Assembly (NCBI GenBank): GCA_050943675.1
Contig: JBMNPP010000016.1
Coordinates: forward strand, 1-23,439
Origin: Brooklawnia sp050943675
Lineage (GTDB): Bacteria; Actinomycetota; Actinomycetes; Propionibacteriales; Propionibacteriaceae
DNA: 23,439 nt
Direction: 5' to 3'
Of the stretch, positions 1 through 7,626 are shown one piece after another. The notes beneath the pieces were generated by a model. That model saw nothing but the letters and a program-made list of their open reading frames with translations, had not been told where the DNA came from and did no database searches. Both the position numbers and the translations under genes were made by a program. Position 1 is the first letter of the stretch, and each line of letters opens with the position of its first letter.

Positions 1-90
1 GGTGCCGCCTTCGTGTGGGGACCGACCAACTACGTCGCGCTCGATCCGGCCAACCCGGCCCACATCTTCACCGTCCACGCGCATCACTAG
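1..90 (+). CDS. glgE: C-terminal end of GlgE-type alpha-1,4-glucan:maltose-1-phosphate maltosyltransferase (5' partial)
   Basis: Frame 1 is open from the first base to a TAG at 88-90 and encodes 29 residues containing W-G-P-T-N-Y-V-x-L-D-P followed by P-A-H-I-F. This W-G-x-x-N-Y-V-x-L-D-P pattern with a late P-A-H-I is what I recall from the extreme C-terminus of actinobacterial GlgE. GlgE extends alpha-1,4-glucans from maltose-1-phosphate in the cytoplasm. The next gene is glgB, 15 bases downstream, and glgE-glgB adjacency is the usual actinobacterial arrangement, which supports the call. The catalytic domain lies outside the window, so the assignment rests on a short tail plus context. An overlapping ORF in another frame (2-205) has no family features and is a shadow. 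Confidence 0.72.
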   Translation, partial: GAAFVWGPTNYVALDPANPAHIFTVHAHH

Positions 91-105
91 GAATCGAGGA
101 ATAAG

Positions 106-2004
106 ATGCACGACAAGTTTGGCAACCTCACCGGTTGGGATCTGGAAGGTTTCCACCAGGGCGGCGACACAGAGGCGTGGCGCCGGCTCGGAAGCCACGT
201 GGTGACCGTCAATGACGACGAACGCGGCGAACTGAGGGGCACCAGGTTCGCAGTCTGGGCACCGAACGCCCAACGCGTCCAGGTCATCGGCGAATTCAAC
301 TGGTGGCAGGGCGACGACATGGAACTGATCCCCGGCTCCGGTGTCTGGGCGCTGTGGAAGGAAGACGTGCTCGAGGGCACGCAGTACAAGTACAAGATCC
401 AGCACCCAGACGGCACCTGGCAAGAAAAGGTCGACCCGTACGCGCGGTTCGCCGATGTGCCGCCCGGCAATGCCTCGATCGTGTGGGAAACCGCCTATGA
501 GTGGGGCAAATCCGAGCAGGAATGGCTCGACAAGCGCGCCACCACCAATGTCTACGAATCGCAGATGAGCATCTACGAGGTGCACCTGGGCAGTTGGCGC
601 AAGGGTCTGACCTATCTCGAACTGGCCGAACAGTTGCCCGCCTACGTCAAGTGGCAGGGCTTCACCCACGTCGAGCTGATGCCCGTCATGTCGCACCCCT
701 TCGAGGGCAGCTGGGGCTACCAGGTCACCGGATACTTCGCTCCGGACGCGCGTCTGGGCACCCCGGACGACCTGCGCCACCTGATCGAGGCACTGCACGC
801 CGAGGGCATCGGCGTGATCCTCGACTGGGTGCCGGGACACTTCCCGAAGGATGACTGGGCACTGGGCCGCTTCGACGGAACGGCACTGTACGAGCACTCC
901 GATCCCCGGCAGGGTGAACAACCTGACTGGGGCACCTATGTGTTCAACTACGGCCGCAATGAGGTCAAGAGCTTCCTGGTCTCCAACGCCCTGTACTGGG
1001 TGCACCAGTTCCACATTGATGCACTGCGGGTGGACGCGGTCGCCTCGATGCTCTACCTCGACTACTCCCGTGAAGAGGGCGAGTGGGTGCCCAACCAGTA
1101 CGGTGGCCGCGAAAACCTCGAAGCAATCGACTTCCTGCGCTACGTCAACAAGCACCTGTACGAGCGCACCGCTGGCGTCGTCATGATCGCTGAGGAGTCG
1201 ACCAGCTTCGGTGGGGTCACCAAGCCGACCCACCTGGGCGGACTTGGCTTCGGGTTCAAGTGGAATATGGGCTGGATGAACGACTCGCTGGGCTACCTGG
1301 GTCTCGACCCGGTCTACCGGCAGTACCACCACCACGACATGACGTTCGCCATGGTGTACGCCTTCTCCGAGAACTTCATCCTGCCGATCAGTCATGACGA
1401 GGTAGTGCACGGCAAGGGTTCAATGCTCAACAAGATCGGCCAGGACGACTACCGCAAGTTCTCGACGCTGCGGGCGTTCTACTCGTTCATGTGGAGCTTC
1501 CCGGGCAAGCAGCTGCTCTTCATGGGCCAGGAATTCGCCCAGCGGCCCGAATGGAACGAGGAGGACAGCCTGGAGTGGTGGGTTGATGGGTTGTGGGGCC
1601 ACAACGGCACCCGCCAGCTCATCCGCCGGATGAACCAGGTTCAGGCCGAGCACCCCGCGCTTTACGAGCTCGACTGCGATCCCGCTGGCTTCAGCTGGAT
1701 GAATGCCGATGATGCCGGTCACAACACGTATTCATATGTGCGGTACAGCCGGGACGGCCAGATGGTGGCCAACATCACCAACTTCTCACCAGATCCGTAT
1801 CAGCACTACCCAGTCAACCTCCCGAAGGCCGGTACCTGGCGACAGATCCTGAACACCGACCTGACCGATTTCGACGGCAGCGGCCAGTTCAACAACCCGG
1901 ATCCCATCCAGGCAACCGCGCACACCTCCGACGAGGATTCCTGGGCATGGGCGACCGTGGTCGTCCCGCCGATGGCCTCGATCTGGTTGCTGTACGAGGG
2001 CTGA
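106..2004 (+). CDS. glgB: 1,4-alpha-glucan branching enzyme (GH13)
   Basis: This 632-residue cytoplasmic enzyme introduces alpha-1,6 branches into glycogen-like alpha-glucans. An N-terminal CBM48 domain is visible at about residues 45-110 (G-T-R-F-A-V-W-A-P-N-A, then F-N-W-W). A GH13 barrel follows with the catalytic residues Asp310 (L-R-V-D-A-V), Glu363 (M-I-A-E-E-S) and Asp431 (I-S-H-D-E-V-V-H-G-K), corresponding to D405/E458/D526 of E. coli GlgB. A beta-sandwich C-terminal domain ends the protein. It is about 100 residues shorter than E. coli GlgB because it lacks the extra N1 domain, a known variant. The ATG at 106 has a GAGGA about 5 bases upstream. It sits 15 bases behind the presumed glgE end and 4 bases before the next gene, so the three probably form one operon. 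Confidence 0.96.
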   Translation: MHDKFGNLTGWDLEGFHQGGDTEAWRRLGSHVVTVNDDERGELRGTRFAVWAPNAQRVQVIGEFNWWQGDDMELIPGSGVWALWKEDVLEGTQYKYKIQHPDGTWQEKVDPYARFADVPPGNASIVWETAYEWGKSEQEWLDKRATTNVYESQMSIYEVHLGSWRKGLTYLELAEQLPAYVKWQGFTHVELMPVMSHPFEGSWGYQVTGYFAPDARLGTPDDLRHLIEALHAEGIGVILDWVPGHFPKDDWALGRFDGTALYEHSDPRQGEQPDWGTYVFNYGRNEVKSFLVSNALYWVHQFHIDALRVDAVASMLYLDYSREEGEWVPNQYGGRENLEAIDFLRYVNKHLYERTAGVVMIAEESTSFGGVTKPTHLGGLGFGFKWNMGWMNDSLGYLGLDPVYRQYHHHDMTFAMVYAFSENFILPISHDEVVHGKGSMLNKIGQDDYRKFSTLRAFYSFMWSFPGKQLLFMGQEFAQRPEWNEEDSLEWWVDGLWGHNGTRQLIRRMNQVQAEHPALYELDCDPAGFSWMNADDAGHNTYSYVRYSRDGQMVANITNFSPDPYQHYPVNLPKAGTWRQILNTDLTDFDGSGQFNNPDPIQATAHTSDEDSWAWATVVVPPMASIWLLYEG

Positions 2005-2008
2005 GAGA

Positions 2009-2788
2009 TTGAGTGAGCAGTTCCAGGTAAAGGTGAGCCTGGCCGACGGGGTCGGCGTCCTTGAATGGGCCGGCCGCGTCGACCAGGCAACCCTGGACAA
2101 GGCTGTCAGCCTGGCGGCAGATGACGCACTGCTCGCACGAGGAGCCCACCGCCTCGAAGTACAGATCCCGGTGTGGGACACGATGGCGATCCGTGCCCTG
2201 CACGGGGCACGGTTCCGCCGTGAGGGCCGGCGCCGTAATGCGTTGAAGGATCCAGATGGCGCATGGACCGATGTCTACATTTACGCCAGGCTCGCCATCG
2301 ACCAGGTCTATGGCCCCAACGGTTTCAGTGGCGTGATGAACTCAGTGCTACCCACCCACCGGGTGATCGGGCATGTGCTGTTCCGGGACATCCATGACCG
2401 GGTACTGCTGGTCGAGACCACCTACAAGGATGACTGGGAATTGCCCGGTGGGGTCGCTGAAGCCGGTGAGACACCCCGGCAGGCGGCACAGCGGGAAGTG
2501 CTGGAAGAGACTGGCCTGGTCGTCCAACTGAACCAGCCCCTGGTGGTTGACTGGATGCCGCCCTACCTGGGTTGGGACGACGCCCTCGAATTCATCTTTG
2601 ACGGCGGCATCCTGGATGAGGCGAGCGCAGCGGCACTACGCCTGCCAGCACACGAGATCGCGGCCTTCCACTGGGTCACTGAGCCCGAACTGGACGACCG
2701 GGTCACCGAGCTCTCGGCCCGCCGGATTCGGCGGCTGCTGGCTGGCGCACCCGGGGTCTACACCGAAAACAGCATGCCACCGGCCTGA
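2009..2788 (+). CDS. Partial-GNAT / NUDIX hydrolase fusion protein
   Basis: The 259-residue product has two parts. Residues 1-95 resemble the second half of a GNAT acetyltransferase: a strand with R-L-E-V, then A-I-R-A-L-H-G-A-R-F-R-R-E-G-R-R-R and a D-V-Y-I-Y-A-R-L strand. I see no acetyl-CoA loop (R/Q-x-x-G-x-G/A), so acetyltransfer is doubtful. Residues 118-245 are a NUDIX domain with a perfect Nudix box at 148-170 (G148, E154, R162-E163, E166-E167, G169), expected to bind Mg2+ and cleave a nucleoside-diphosphate-linked substrate. The substrate cannot be read from the sequence. The start is a TTG 4 bases after the glgB stop, preceded by purine-rich GAGAG, suggesting translational coupling. 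The role in glucan metabolism is only implied by position; sugar nucleotides such as ADP-glucose are one possibility. Confidence 0.85.
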   Translation: MSEQFQVKVSLADGVGVLEWAGRVDQATLDKAVSLAADDALLARGAHRLEVQIPVWDTMAIRALHGARFRREGRRRNALKDPDGAWTDVYIYARLAIDQVYGPNGFSGVMNSVLPTHRVIGHVLFRDIHDRVLLVETTYKDDWELPGGVAEAGETPRQAAQREVLEETGLVVQLNQPLVVDWMPPYLGWDDALEFIFDGGILDEASAAALRLPAHEIAAFHWVTEPELDDRVTELSARRIRRLLAGAPGVYTENSMPPA

Positions 2789-2854
2789 GCCCCACTCCCT
2801 GGTCGGTGGCAGGGATCCTGCTCCCCCGGCTGGCTGGCCTGTCGACCCCCTTTT

Positions 2855-3772
2855 CTAGAACAGGGCCATGGCCAGGGCGCGACGCCCCTTCTTGACTGCG
2901 GGATCTGCCGGGTCGACGGTGTCGAAGAGCTCTACCAGGCGAATCCGGACCCGCTCGCGATCATCGTCAGTGGTTCGTCCGACCAGGCTGACCAGCCGGG
3001 TGAAGGCGGCGTCTGCGTCATTGCTGATCAACTCGAAGTCAGCTGCCGCAAATTGGGCATCAATGTCGTCCGGGTCGGCATCAGCCTTTGCGATCACCTG
3101 CGGATCGAGTTCGGTGGTGCGCACCAGCAGCGCTGCCTGGGCCCGCCCGGCCTGGGCCTCGCTATCGCGGGGGTTGGTCTTGAGCAACTTGTCGAATTCC
3201 TCGACTGCCTGCTCGAAATCACCGGCCTGCAGTGCCTCGTCGGCTGCAGCGAAACGGGGGTCGAGTGCGGGCTCGGCAGGGGCCTGGACATCGTTGTCGG
3301 CCGGTGCACCCGCCTGCGGGGTGGCGCGTCCGGTCAGGCCGTTTGCGACGGCGATCTGCATGACCTGGTCGAGCACGGCCGAGATATCAGCCCGGTCCCG
3401 CGTGCCCTGGAATAACGGGGCCATCTGCCCTGCGATCAGTGCGATCGCTGTGGGTACGGCCTGCACGCCCAGGGCCTGGGCGATCCTGGCGTCGGTATCG
3501 ACATCGACGATGCCGAGCAGCAGCCTGCCAGCCGCCGCGTTGACCAATTCGGTCAGGTCACGCTGCACACCAGCCGACCCGGCATCGCCGCCAGACGTCA
3601 GCAGCAACACAACGGGGTAACGCACCGATTGCTGGGCAACGGACTCGAATGATGCCTCGTCCACCTGGATGACGTAGCCACCGCTCGTTGCGGCGCCAGC
3701 CCCAGGAGCCGCAACGGACAATCCCGAGAGGTCAACTGCACCCGGACGTGAAAAGTTCTGATCAGAGCTCAT
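2855..3772 (-). CDS. Thioredoxin-fold/TPR protein, YbbN (CnoX)-like, without redox cysteines
   Basis: The 305-residue product is probably a cytoplasmic co-chaperone-type protein. Residues 30-145 follow a thioredoxin pattern: F-E-S-V, P-V-V-L-L-L strand, I-V-D-V-D-T-D-A-R-I-A-Q-A-L-G-V, then V-P-T-A-I-A-L-I with the cis-Pro of thioredoxins. The place of W-C-x-x-C is taken by a Ser/Gly/Asp loop (S-G-G-D-A-G-S-A), and there is no cysteine in the whole protein, so it cannot be a dithiol oxidoreductase. Residues 170-305 are TPR-like helices (D-E-A-L-Q-A-G-D-F-E-Q-A-V and L-L-K-T-N-P-R-D-S-E-A). This layout matches the actinobacterial YbbN family, whose E. coli relative CnoX protects chaperone clients. 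The gene is divergent from pgm, 76 bases away, and alone in its transcription unit as far as can be seen. Confidence 0.85.
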   Translation of the reverse strand: MSSDQNFSRPGAVDLSGLSVAAPGAGAATSGGYVIQVDEASFESVAQQSVRYPVVLLLTSGGDAGSAGVQRDLTELVNAAAGRLLLGIVDVDTDARIAQALGVQAVPTAIALIAGQMAPLFQGTRDRADISAVLDQVMQIAVANGLTGRATPQAGAPADNDVQAPAEPALDPRFAAADEALQAGDFEQAVEEFDKLLKTNPRDSEAQAGRAQAALLVRTTELDPQVIAKADADPDDIDAQFAAADFELISNDADAAFTRLVSLVGRTTDDDRERVRIRLVELFDTVDPADPAVKKGRRALAMALF

Positions 3773-3848
3773 GGCTCTATTCTTCCATCACTTGGAACTT
3801 GCTCAGGATTGGCCGCGAAACCACCCATGACGGGGCAAGATAGGTGGC

Positions 3849-5486
3849 ATGGCTCATCCACGTGCAGGCCAAGTGGCCGACAAAACCGACTTGATCAATG
3901 TCGATGAAGTGCTCGCTGCCTATTACGACCTGGTTCCCGACCCCACCAATCCTGACCAGATGGTGTCATTCGGTACCTCAGGGCATCGCGGCTCCAGCCT
4001 CGACACCGCCTTCAACGAGGCGCATATCGCCGCCACCACCCAGGCGATCGTTGAATACCGGGCAGCCCAGGGCACCACTGGCCCCCTGTTCATCGGCAAG
4101 GATCCGCATGCTCTTTCGCTGCCGGCCTGGAAGACTGCCATTGAGGTGTTGACGGCCCAGGGCGTCGAGGTCCTGGCCGAGCGCGACGATGAGTACACCC
4201 CCACCCCGGCCCTATCGCGGGCCATCATCCGCTATAACCGCCAGAACGCTGGTGGGCCACAGGCCGATGGCATCGTGGTGACTCCCTCCCACAACCCGCC
4301 CCGGGATGGCGGATTCAAGTACAACCCACCCAATGGCGGCCCGGCCGACACTGACGCAACCGGCTGGATCGCAGACCGTGCCAACCAGTTGCTTGGCGAC
4401 TACAAGTCCATCAAGCGCCAGCCCTACGAGCAGATCGCCGGCCAGGTGACCCGCTTCGACTACCGCACCCCCTACTGTGAAGAGCTCTCGCTGGTGGTCA
4501 ACATGGACGCGATCCGCGGTTCCGACCTGCGGATCGGCGCAGACCCGATGGGCGGCGCGTCAGCCCAGTACTGGGAGTACATCGCCGAGAAGTTGCTGCC
4601 CAACCTGACCGTGATCAACCCGGTGGTCGACCCGACCTGGTACTTCATGACCCTCGACACCGACGGCAAGATCCGGATGGACTGCTCCTCGCCAGATGCG
4701 ATGGCATCGTTGGTCGCCAACCGCACGGCCTACAACATCTCGACCGGCAACGACGCAGACTCCGACCGGCATGGTGTGGTGACACCCGACGCCGGTTTGA
4801 TGAACCCCAACCACTATCTTGCCGTGGCAATCCAGTACCTGTTCGGTGGCAACCGGCCAGGTTGGCCCGGCAGCGCAGCGATCGGCAAGACGCTGGTGTC
4901 GAGTTCAATGATCGACAACGTCGCCAGGCTGGTCGACAAGACCCTGGTCGAGGTGCCAGTTGGCTTCAAGTGGTTCGTGCCCGGGCTCATCTCGGGCGAG
5001 ATGGGCTTTGGTGGCGAGGAGTCGGCCGGCGCGTCCTTCCTCGAGTTGAACGGCAGCACCTGGACCACCGACAAGGACGGCATCATCCTCGACCTGCTGG
5101 CCGCGGAGATCAACGCGGTCACTGGTTCGAGCCCCAGCCAGCTGTACCAGGCGCTGGTCGACCAGTTTGGTACCTACCACTATGCCCGGATCGATTCTGA
5201 CGCCAACCGCGAAGAAAAGGCACGGCTCAAGGCATTGGCACCAGATGACATCAAGGCCACCGAACTGGCCGGCGATGCGATCACCAATGTCTACTCGCAC
5301 GCCCCGGGCAACAACGAGGCGATCGGCGGAATCAAGGTGACCACCGATGCCGGCTGGTTCGCAGCACGGCCATCCGGCACCGAGGACAAGTACAAGATCT
5401 ACGCCGAGAGCTACCGAAGTGCAGAGCACCTGGCGGCAATCCAGGACGCCGCAAAGCAGGTCGTTGCCGAGGCACTCCAGGGCTGA
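3849..5486 (+). CDS. pgm: Phosphoglucomutase (alpha-D-glucose phosphate-specific)
   Basis: This enzyme interconverts glucose-1-phosphate and glucose-6-phosphate through a phosphoserine and supplies precursor for nucleotide sugars and glycogen. The 545-residue length matches E. coli Pgm (546). Visible motifs are S-F-G-T-S-G-H-R-G near residue 40; the phosphorylated Ser147 in T-P-S-H-N-P-P; the metal loop D302-A-D304-S-D306-R; the sugar-binding G-G-E-E-S-A-G-A-S; and the C-terminal phosphate loop R-P-S-G-T-E-D-K-Y-K. All four functional segments are intact. The ATG at 3849 has a weak upstream AGGTGG only 1-2 bases away. It is divergent from the thioredoxin-like gene and followed after 41 bases by the epimerase gene. 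With glgE and glgB nearby it fits a carbon-storage neighbourhood. Confidence 0.96.
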   Translation: MAHPRAGQVADKTDLINVDEVLAAYYDLVPDPTNPDQMVSFGTSGHRGSSLDTAFNEAHIAATTQAIVEYRAAQGTTGPLFIGKDPHALSLPAWKTAIEVLTAQGVEVLAERDDEYTPTPALSRAIIRYNRQNAGGPQADGIVVTPSHNPPRDGGFKYNPPNGGPADTDATGWIADRANQLLGDYKSIKRQPYEQIAGQVTRFDYRTPYCEELSLVVNMDAIRGSDLRIGADPMGGASAQYWEYIAEKLLPNLTVINPVVDPTWYFMTLDTDGKIRMDCSSPDAMASLVANRTAYNISTGNDADSDRHGVVTPDAGLMNPNHYLAVAIQYLFGGNRPGWPGSAAIGKTLVSSSMIDNVARLVDKTLVEVPVGFKWFVPGLISGEMGFGGEESAGASFLELNGSTWTTDKDGIILDLLAAEINAVTGSSPSQLYQALVDQFGTYHYARIDSDANREEKARLKALAPDDIKATELAGDAITNVYSHAPGNNEAIGGIKVTTDAGWFAARPSGTEDKYKIYAESYRSAEHLAAIQDAAKQVVAEALQG

Positions 5487-5527
5487 CCCAGCCGAACCCA
5501 ACCAGGACCATATGGGAGGATTTACCC

Positions 5528-5971
5528 ATGGATAATTCAGACCTGTTCATCTGCATGGACCACGTTGCTTATGTGTGCCCCGACGCCGACGAGGCGGCCA
5601 AGCACTACACAGAGGTACTCGGCTGGACCGAACTCCACCGCGAGACCAATGACGAGCAGGGTGTCTTCGAGATCATGATCGCTCCGGCAGCCGAGCTGAC
5701 CGAGCACATGACCCAGATTCAGCTGATCTCGCCGACTCGTGAGGATGCCACCACCGCCAAGTGGTTGACGAAGAACCGTCCCGGACTGCACCACATCGCC
5801 TGGCGGGTGGCCGACATCGACGCGGTCACCGAGACCCTGAAGGAACGGGGCGTGCAGATCCTCTACGATCAGCCGCGCATCGGCACTGGCGGATCGAAGA
5901 TCAACTTCCTGCATCCCAAGTCGGGCAAGGGTGTGCTGATCGAGATCGTGCAGCCGGGTACCGGCCACTAG
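5528..5971 (+). CDS. mce: Methylmalonyl-CoA epimerase
   Basis: The 147-residue vicinal-oxygen-chelate (glyoxalase fold) enzyme interconverts (S)- and (R)-methylmalonyl-CoA. This links transcarboxylase and B12-dependent mutase in the Wood-Werkman propionate cycle. The metal ligands of the crystallised P. shermanii enzyme (His12, Gln65, His91, Glu141) map to His12, Gln65, His89 and Glu139, allowing for a two-residue deletion before the L-H-H motif. The N-terminal L-F-I-C-x-D-H-V-A-Y and the C-terminal H-P-K-S-G-K-G-V-L-I-E are also kept. A strong Shine-Dalgarno (GGGAGGA, 5514-5520) precedes the ATG by 7 bases. A hairpin terminator follows 29 bases after the stop. It may be read from the pgm promoter or its own; the 41-base gap does not decide this. 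Confidence 0.95.
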   Translation: MDNSDLFICMDHVAYVCPDADEAAKHYTEVLGWTELHRETNDEQGVFEIMIAPAAELTEHMTQIQLISPTREDATTAKWLTKNRPGLHHIAWRVADIDAVTETLKERGVQILYDQPRIGTGGSKINFLHPKSGKGVLIEIVQPGTGH

Positions 5972-6000
5972 GCTCGGGTAACCAGCTCAGGGACTGGTGA

Positions 6001-6036
6001 CGGGGGATGCCTTCGCGGGCATCCCCCGTTGCGTTT
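6001..6036 (+). terminator. Intrinsic terminator after mce
   Basis: A perfect 11-bp inverted repeat (6001-6011 with 6018-6028, stem CGGGGGATGCC) encloses a 6-base loop and is followed by a T-rich stretch (TTGCGTTTGT). It lies 29 bases beyond the mce stop and before the start region of the DivIVA-like gene, so it should separate those two transcription units. Confidence 0.85.
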
Positions 6037-6108
6037 GTGCGACCGGCGCTGCGACATCGTCTGCCAACCTAATCTTGCTAGCCTTCTTGAGGACGTGAGG
6101 AGTCAGCC

Positions 6109-7578
6109 ATGACCAACAACCCGGGTGGCGAAGAGTACACCGAAGAGACCGGTCTGAACCTTTTCGATGATCGAGCCTCGGCTGCGGGTAGCTTCCCGCA
6201 CGCGATGCTCGGTTATGACCGACCGACGGTCGACAACTACGTCCGCGATATTGAGCAACAGGTGGCCACCCTGCGCCAGCTCACCCGTCACCTGCGTGCC
6301 GAACTGGCCAGCGCCAAGCGCGAATATGGTGATTCTGACTACACCCGGCTGGGGTCCCACGCCACCAGCATGCTCCGGGCAGCTGAGGCGCAGGCCTCTG
6401 ACCTGATCAGCAGGGCGGCCGCCGAGGCAGAGCGCATCAAGGAAGAGGGCCGCCGGGTCGCTGCCGACCTGCGTACCAGTGCCCAAACCGAGTCCGATGA
6501 CATTCGGGTCGAGACACTGGGCAACCTGCGCGAGATGCGCGAGGCACTCGATGCCGAGATCGAGCAGGCCCTGCAGGCCACCCAGCGCGACTGTGAGGCG
6601 ACCACGTCCACCGCCAGGGGCCACGCCCAGCAGATCGTCGATGAAGCGACCCAGAACGCCGCCCTGGCCAGTGAGCAGGCAGCCGCTGAGCGACGCCAGC
6701 TCGCCGAGCAGGCGGCCGCCGACCTCGAGGCCCAGCGGGCGGCAGCCCAGAGCGAGGTCGAGGAGCTGATGGAGAACGCCCGGGCCAAGGCCGAGCGGCT
6801 GCGCAGCGCCGCCAGCACCGAGGCCGCCACCATCCGCGCCCAGGCCCATGATGAGGCCCAGCAACTGATCGACAAGGCGAACCAGGAGGCAGCCACAGTC
6901 GCCGACAGGGTCGCCGAGCTGCTGGCAGAGGCCACCACCCGACAGGCCGAGGCGCTGGAGCAGGTCAATGCTGCGACCAAGCAGGCCGCCCGGATCCGCT
7001 CTGAGGCGATGGCTGCCGCCGAGCAGCTGCGGGCCCAGGCGGCGCAGGAGGCCGAGACCCAGATCGCCAGCTCGCACCGGCAGTCCGCAATGATGAAGGA
7101 CCGGCTGGAAGAGCAGTACGCGTGGCGCAAGGAACAGCTGGAGCGCGAGGTTTCGGTGCTCACCCAGCGCAAGGAGGCCATCATCGCCCAGATGGGCAAC
7201 CTGCAGCAGCTGGCAGTTGAGGCGGTCTCCGACTTCCCGAGCGACGATCCGTTCGCACAGCCTTCCGATCCAGACCAGACAAGCCCTGCTGATGGACGCG
7301 CGGACGACGCGCAGTGGCTGGCCCAGGCACCAGCGACCACCACGAGCAGTGCTTCCGAGCCCACTACGGTGATCAGACCGGAAGATCTCGCCCAGTCCAC
7401 CCCAGTGGACGCGGCTGGGCCCGGAACCCCTGCAGCACCAACACCGACCGAATCCACCCCAACCGATGATCTGTCCGACATGGAGCAGACAACTGTGATC
7501 GACCCCGGACAGATCGAGCACACCCGAGTCATCGATGCGGTTGATCCCCAGTCGGCCCCAGCCGGCGATGAAAACTGA
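6109..7578 (+). CDS. DivIVA-domain coiled-coil protein with Thr-rich tail
   Basis: The 489-residue acidic protein has a short DivIVA-like N-terminal signature at residues 29-66 (F-x-x-A-x-x-G-Y-D-R-P-T-V-D-N-Y-V followed by a heptad segment), which in the family binds curved membrane or dimerises. Residues 85-375 are an almost unbroken Ala/Glu/Gln/Arg-rich coiled coil. The C-terminal 110 residues are low-complexity Pro/Thr/Ala/Asp sequence with three T-x-V-I motifs at T419, T461 and T472. By analogy with actinobacterial DivIVA/Scy/FilP-like proteins it may be a polar-growth or cytoskeletal scaffold; the exact partner cannot be read. The ATG follows GAGGAG by about 7 bases. A TAATCT hexamer upstream could be a -10 box but has no convincing -35. 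The gene is flanked by a terminator upstream and a convergent ptsI downstream. Confidence 0.8.
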   Translation: MTNNPGGEEYTEETGLNLFDDRASAAGSFPHAMLGYDRPTVDNYVRDIEQQVATLRQLTRHLRAELASAKREYGDSDYTRLGSHATSMLRAAEAQASDLISRAAAEAERIKEEGRRVAADLRTSAQTESDDIRVETLGNLREMREALDAEIEQALQATQRDCEATTSTARGHAQQIVDEATQNAALASEQAAAERRQLAEQAAADLEAQRAAAQSEVEELMENARAKAERLRSAASTEAATIRAQAHDEAQQLIDKANQEAATVADRVAELLAEATTRQAEALEQVNAATKQAARIRSEAMAAAEQLRAQAAQEAETQIASSHRQSAMMKDRLEEQYAWRKEQLEREVSVLTQRKEAIIAQMGNLQQLAVEAVSDFPSDDPFAQPSDPDQTSPADGRADDAQWLAQAPATTTSSASEPTTVIRPEDLAQSTPVDAAGPGTPAAPTPTESTPTDDLSDMEQTTVIDPGQIEHTRVIDAVDPQSAPAGDEN

Positions 7579-7626
7579 CCCCGGGCTGCAACCATCACCA
7601 CACAGTCCGCAGCGCGCGAGGTCTAC

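Noticed and set aside
2868..3620. A 250-codon open frame opposite the YbbN-like gene
   Set aside because: Ser/Ala-rich product with no family features; antisense to a gene with clear thioredoxin and TPR patterns.
6103..7521. 472- and 420-codon open frames opposite the DivIVA-like gene
   Set aside because: The composition (Gly/Leu-rich in one, Ser/Ala-rich in the other) is the mirror of Ala/Gln/Glu-rich coiled-coil codons; no motifs.
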